Assembly: GCA_914767715.1 (NCBI GenBank) | Contig: OU612070.1 | Coordinates: 11,551,501-11,615,500, forward strand | Source of the DNA: Membranipora membranacea | Taxonomy: Eukaryota > Bryozoa > Gymnolaemata > Cheilostomatida > Membraniporidae | DNA length: 64,000 nucleotides | Direction of reading: 5' to 3' | Part shown: in pieces, positions 60,101-64,000 of the stretch | Numbering within the stretch: the stretch's first letter is position 1 | Layout of the letters: every line of letters starts with the position of its first letter | Program-made: the position numbers and the translations under genes | The notes under the pieces: generated by a model | Databases searched by the model: none | Told to the model about the DNA's origin: nothing | The model's input: only the letters and a program-made list of their open reading frames with translations

Positions 60101-63100
60101 CTGATGCCTATCCAGATTTAGGCCCAAAAAGCAATCACAGGTAAGTTTTTTGCTTAGGGGCCATGGCTTGAGAAACTGAATATTGGACTCAGTTCTCCTG
60201 CATTTGGGGAAGGCAGTCATTCAGCTCCTGAGTTAACTCTACCCCTAAGTGTCAGTCTATATTATCCAGCATTTACCACCCTCTCACTGACGGCTTAGAT
60301 CATGACAGGGGTTCTTGTGAGTTAACAATATGATTTTTATTTGCACAGTATCTAAATTTTGGCAATAAAAACTGATTGAAAAGGAAGTGTCAGAGGGACA
60401 ATAGAAGGATTTTGTAGCTTACCTTTGTAATGGTCACAGTCATATTTACTCTCTGTTTCCCACTCCCATCCTCATAAGTGATGTTGCTAGTAATTTCAAA
60501 CTTGGGCTGTGAAGGAGCTGTGAAAGAAATTGAATAAAATAAAATTTGAAGTTTCCCAAATAATAAACTATCTTTGGATTTAATGGCACCTAATGGTCGG
60601 ATGAAAGGAGTTAGCAACAAATTGCTTTCTTTGATTTGTTTTGCTTTATCATGCATCGAACAATTAAATCTCAATGCTATCCTGTGGTCAAAGATCAAAG
60701 ATAAAAAAATGACAATGTACAAATATGAGTGTGACAAATGATGGAATATAGTACATAGCAAGAATAGGTTATCCCATAATTAAAAATGATTTTACCTGAC
60801 TATTAAAAGATGTAGAAGGAAAACAATTATAGCAGTTTGGTATACCTATGCAAAGAGTTTGAGCAGTCATATTGGCTGGTGGACCACATCCAACAACAGT
60901 GCAAGCCCTGACACTGCATTGTGCTTGTTTCCCATGTGATAATCCGCATACACTTCCTGAAGAGACAGCAGATCCTGAAGTTTCATTCTTCCACTGACTA
61001 TTGTTTTTTGATCCAGATGTACTACATCGGTACTAAAAACAAGGAGTCAAGCTTTTTTCTGATCACTTATCTTTTGAAGAGGTGAGTGAGGTTTGCGGCA
61101 TACATGTTTCCAATTTGCTGTTATAAATTCAGCATAGGAATACTAAAGAATAGTGTTCTATAGAATATGTAGTTATAGGAAAAAATTATTGTTTATAGAA
61201 GGAAAGTTCAAATCCATTGGGCCTAGTATTAATTGAAACAAGGGAAATAAATGTTCTGCGGACAAGGGATAAATTTATCGTTGGCAAATCAGTTGCATAA
61301 AGCACGATAAGCTCTATATCACAAGCGATTCCTACTCCTTAAACTCATATAGATAATTCATTAGATCTCCCCCTATTGTAGTGAACTAATATAAGGCAAC
61401 ACACACTACTTATATATGTAGACTTTGTCTAGTCAATATCTTGAAGAAAGCTCAAGTAGTTTTCTTGATAACTTTAAGGTTTGTTTCATGGATGCTTTAA
61501 GTTTAAAATCAAGCTTTTATATCTCACAAACCTGATAGTATGTGATAATCCCATTTTGTTGCTCAACTTTCGGTTTGTTCCAGGTTAAACTTAGACATCC
61601 AGCTTGAGCTTGTTCAAGTTTTAAACTCTGTGGAAAACCATCCGGAGCTGAAATGATAAAGTATCATGATCATAAAATTTCAAACTTTAGCGAGAGCCAT
61701 TTCCCTAATCGTGGAAGAGTGGGAGGATGAAATAGGCGGAGAGTTGGCTCGATTTGGATTATAGACTACTAGGCATGCTTGAGATATTTATGAAACTTCC
61801 TAACTTGACCAAAATCATGATAAGAAATCCAATATCCAAGTACGTATAGTGAAGTATGTTTATATTATATATAAAAAAATATTATTTTTCACCCCGTTTT
61901 TTGTTGGCACTTAGCACTGTTGTATTTTTTTAAATGGGAGAAATTGCTTAGCTCGCACAAGCCATCTGTCTATCAACTTTTGCTACAATTTGTCTGATAC
62001 TGATTGCCTTTTGATCAATCTGAGATTACTATTCTGTTTCCACTTTCATCTTGATACCAAACTTACCAGCTTGGAAAGAAGTGAATAACGTTTCAAATTT
62101 GGATGTGTTCCCTTCATTATTTGTTGCTGTAACCATAACAGTGGTATTTGTGTACGGTTTTAAGTTCTCAATATAAAAAATGCCTGGAGTTTTGAGTTCT
62201 CTTGAGTCCAGACAACTATCCTGACAAACTTTGGTTATGTAGTTTGCCATGCTATCGCAATTAGGTTCGGTTTCCTGTAAAGAAACAGGAAAGTTCAGCT
62301 ACGCACAATTTCTCTCTGAAGTATTAGATAATGAGTAAATAATGGAATTTTAAAATTTCAAAAAAACAGCAAATGGAGGGTGGACCTTGAACCTACTTCA
62401 GCTTGAATCCAACAAGGATTGTTCCAAAAAAATAATATTTTAAAACATTGTATTGCAAGTAGAATTATGAGCCAATCAGCTTGGGGCTACATCGATGAAC
62501 TGATTCATCAATAACTATTGGTGATGAATAGTGCCACGTCACTCAGAACAGAAGAGATCAGGGTAAAAATGGTTTTACAAAGCGCAAGCCGAATCAAGCA
62601 GTCTGGATGCAGGGATGGCTAAACTGTGTATTGCATCTCAGTATGTCATATTTACCTTGATATGAACTGTGAGCTTGATCCTATTCAGGTTGTTATCCAG
62701 TGTTTGGGATAGGTTAACTGCCGGCTTATTGGGAACTGAAAGAGGAACCATACATTTAATGTAACAGCTAAGACAACAAGGAAAAAATCGAGTTTGTCAA
62801 AATTAGTCCTGCATTTTTGGGAGGTTGCACAGTTGTGATCAGTATTTTCAAGTCGCTTGCACAACTCCCAATGGGAAATTATCGCAATATTAGGTCAGGG
62901 AAATTTGGGATTTGAACTCGGACCTTCTGTTCGGCCACAAAATTCGATTGCCAAAAGCAAATGAAGAAACGCTATTTCCATGTTTCGATGTTTCCTGAAA
63001 TTGTTGTCACATCAATGTATGAGAACTGTTGTGAGAGCGTAAAAATTTAAATTTAATGATGGGTGGTTCAACAGAACATGATCGTCTCCAAGCATATGTG

Positions 63101-63974
63101 ATTGCCTAGTCGTAGGTCGAACATTTAAAATATCTAATACTCACCACCACATAGAGTTCTGATGGTTTTTAGGTCAGACAGCTGTCCACTACCAACTGAA
63201 GTTAACGCTCTTATTTTACAAGACACATATTTTCCAATGGAGAGATGACACACTCTTTGAGATGTTGGAGAGCTGGTATTCCTCCATGAGCTCAGAGAAG
63301 AGTTGCACAAATACTTAAAATTGAAAGACAATATAAACATAAAATTGGTTTCTCCATCGGTTAGCAGAGTTTAGTACTTTATCTCCTGAGTGAATGACTG
63401 ACTCGTTTTATTTCATTATTTATTATTATTATTTATTTCATCTATATTCCCATATCATTTCAGCAGGGATAATCTGCTCTGGCCTCTTCACATGCTCGAT
63501 ATGAGCCTATTTCATGACCGATGTAATTGTGTAACTGAAGTTTACCAACAACTTCAGGCAACTTAACAACTTAACAACTTAACAACTTAGGCAACTTAAC
63601 AACAGACTTCAGGGGTCATTTCCATCCATTGATTTTTCAACGTGAACAAGCTCTCACCTGGTAATAAGGTGTCACACCATTTTCTGATCCAATATCATCC
63701 CAGGTGAAATCAATACATCTTGTGTTCACCACAGAAGCTCTGGGGATTGCAGGTCTCCCAGGCACTACAGAAACAGCAGAAAAAGGTTCTATCTACATTA
63801 ACTAAATAGATTGCATGCAAGCGCGCTCTGCCACCCGGTATATACATATATATAATTATATCTTCTTATTCTTCTTGTGTATAGGTGCAGATGCCAGTAT
63901 AATATTTGTTTAACACTGTTGATTACCTGCTAGACATGAATAGCTTTCTGTCATGGGACAGGGTGGGTGAGACA
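47935..63974 (-). CDS. Receptor-type protein tyrosine phosphatase with FN3 repeats (5' end outside window)
   Basis: Thirty-one exons from 63764 down to 47935 join in phase throughout (about 1315 residues visible), plus a tentative 48-bp exon at 63927-63974. Order: at least five FN3 modules, membrane-proximal domain with RRKR, transmembrane helix, juxtamembrane linker, phosphatase D1 and D2, stop TAG at 47935-47937. This is the architecture of LAR- or RPTP-mu/kappa-type receptors that combine adhesion-like ectodomains with intracellular tyrosine dephosphorylation. D1 keeps its catalytic motifs; D2 does not. The D2 loop CLDGSTRCG is closer to the CLNGGGRSG of the R2B (mu/kappa/rho/lambda) group than to LAR, but no MAM or Ig domain is visible in the window and orthology is not assigned. 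Upstream exons and the signal peptide lie beyond position 64000. Confidence 0.93.
49245..49429 (-). mobile_element. tRNA-derived SINE family 1, copy 3
   Basis: On the minus strand: GTAGGAGATGGCTCAGTTGG, GGTCGCTGGCTCGAAACCC (degenerate B box), CTACTGGGGTTTCG, GTGTGTTTCAACCTGCCTGC, AAACTGAGAGCAAACTGG, CGCAGACATTGCGGCC. Same block order as the copy at 30885. Inside an intron of the phosphatase gene, same orientation as that gene. Confidence 0.85.
51500..51684 (-). mobile_element. tRNA-derived SINE family 1, copy 4
   Basis: On the minus strand: GGAGTAGGATGTAGCTCAGT, B box GGTTCAAATCC, GACTACTGGGCTC, GTGTGCTCCGACCTGCCTGC, AGCGAGAGCAACTTGG, ATGGCGGCTGCGCCCTTAAG. In the phosphatase intron between the last D1 exon and the first D2 exon. 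Confidence 0.85.
51772..55820 (-). CDS. Juxtamembrane linker and phosphatase domain D1 (predicted active)
   Basis: Exons 55696-55820 (linker, charged and proline-rich), 55169-55326, 54490-54577, 54102-54172, 53861-53897, 53490-53587, 53008-53133, 52728-52876, 52238-52373, 51772-51912. Motifs in order: DGKSRYKELYP (pTyr loop, K-S-R-Y for K-N-R-Y), DTDYINASHI, GPTKRTVNDFWLMIWEQ, KCVQYWPE, LSWPDHGVP (general acid loop), VHC/SAGVGRTGTF (catalytic C-x5-R loop, split by a phase-2 intron after HC) and QTGEQYYFLY (Q loop, E for D). YIAAMGP replaces the usual YIATQGP. All catalytic residues are present. Confidence 0.92.
53245..53316. repeat. Tandem repeat, 18 bp x 4
   Basis: Four units of TTGTTTTCTGAGGGAAAG and variants (GGGGAAG, CCGAGAGACAG, CTGAGAGACAG endings), exactly 18 bp each. 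The last two units share the AGACAG ending, so the array grew by at least two duplication steps. In an intron of the phosphatase gene. Confidence 0.9.
56302..56434 (-). CDS. Transmembrane exon of the phosphatase
   Basis: After a short linker (KKPVIGGDVDGTPPAHIAAY) the exon encodes VAAPIVVIVVVVVLVIILL followed by Q-R and the next exon's RRRN, i.e. a single helix with a basic stop-transfer. The extracellular side is to the N-terminus (type I). Confidence 0.92.
56792..58071 (-). CDS. Membrane-proximal domain with furin-like site RRKR
   Basis: Exons 57966-58071, 57236-57521 and 56792-56840. SIYMKLSPVSVPNNKP and AYLVIAQMQPQAEARRKRTL lead to a longer FN3-like fold ending YTVQQAVTVVYK and VIVPFPEVTEK. 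Type IIa and IIb receptor phosphatases are cut by furin-like proteases in exactly this place, leaving two non-covalently joined chains; the site R-R-K-R/T fits R-x-K/R-R. Cleavage is inferred, not shown. Confidence 0.75.
58598..63974 (-). CDS. FN3 repeat array of the phosphatase ectodomain
   Basis: Exon pairs, each pair about one FN3 module: 63658-63764 with 63145-63313; 62656-62735 with 62067-62274; 61532-61647 with 60846-61032; 60423-60517 with 59591-59807; 58987-59099 with 58598-58772. Modules start with the usual P-x-x-P (VPGRPAIP, VPNKPAV, APDGFPQSL, APSQPKF, KPDELPV), the first strand often ends in W or LTW, and the second exon holds the L-x-P-x-T/Y-x-V-x-A-x-N-x-x-G pattern (LKPYTNTTVMVTATNNEG, LYPFTNTCVTVEAKN). 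Every module starts and ends in phase 1 and is split by a phase-0 intron. Unusually many cysteines for FN3. The exon 63927-63974 (SHPPCPMTESYSCLA) is tentative. Confidence 0.88.
63559..63602. repeat. Short tandem repeat, 9-bp unit
   Basis: Repeats of AACTTAACA with one interrupting AACTTAGGC, in the phosphatase intron between the two exons of the first complete FN3 module. Confidence 0.85.
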
Positions 63975-64000
63975 CTATTAAAAATTTGATGATCTTGTTA

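Noticed and set aside
62880-62950. tRNA/SINE-like stretch with B box GAGTTCAAATCCC on the minus strand
   Set aside because: Only one promoter-like box and no family body seen; too little to call.

Overview
The window is nuclear DNA of an animal, most likely an aquatic invertebrate. The genes are split into many small exons (mostly 80-250 bp) by AT-rich introns with GT-AG borders. The encoded families are metazoan: a collagen-like C-type lectin, a receptor tyrosine phosphatase with fibronectin III repeats, and a CatSper sperm-channel subunit. tRNA-derived SINEs, hAT elements and a LINE fragment sit between and inside the genes. I cannot fix the phylum; sponge, cnidarian or another marine invertebrate would all fit.

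Layout. (1) 1050-3637, minus: a small secreted or membrane-anchored lectin with a hydrophobic N-terminus, a neck, a Gly-X-Y collagen stretch and a C-type lectin domain. One internal splice junction does not close in phase. (2) 3638-12086: mostly gene-free. It holds one convincing signal-peptide exon (8162-8280, plus) and a 960-bp hAT element with a perfect 8-bp target duplication. (3) 12087-46690, plus: a 50-exon gene model whose splice phases all agree (7377 nt, about 2458 codons). Its first ~1155 residues match CATSPERG, the gamma auxiliary subunit of the CatSper calcium channel: signal peptide, large ectodomain, one membrane helix. The reading frame then continues into a ~1300-residue cytoplasmic tail of alpha-helical repeats, a segment resembling the dynein stalk/microtubule-binding domain, a Sec14 (CRAL-TRIO) lipid-binding domain and a GOLD-like C-terminus. 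(4) 47935-63974, minus: a receptor protein tyrosine phosphatase, 5' end outside the window, with at least five FN3 repeats, a furin-like RRKR site, a membrane helix, an apparently active D1 and a degenerate D2. Genes 3 and 4 are convergent, 1.2 kb apart.

The 6.2-kb third intron of the CATSPERG-like gene (13783-19982) is a nest of transposable elements: two inverted copies of a GCCATTATG-type element (one carrying a SINE insertion absent from the other), a dead LINE reverse transcriptase and a 922-bp hAT deletion derivative with transposase remnant and target duplication.

The most interesting candidate system is the CATSPERG tail fusion. If transcribed as one unit it would place a microtubule-contacting module and a lipid-transfer module directly on the CatSper complex in the sperm flagellum. 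The main alternative is two tandem genes, a normal-length CATSPERG ending at 32737 and a second gene starting near 32861; RNA evidence would decide. All exon borders were read by eye from splice consensus, phase and protein continuity.
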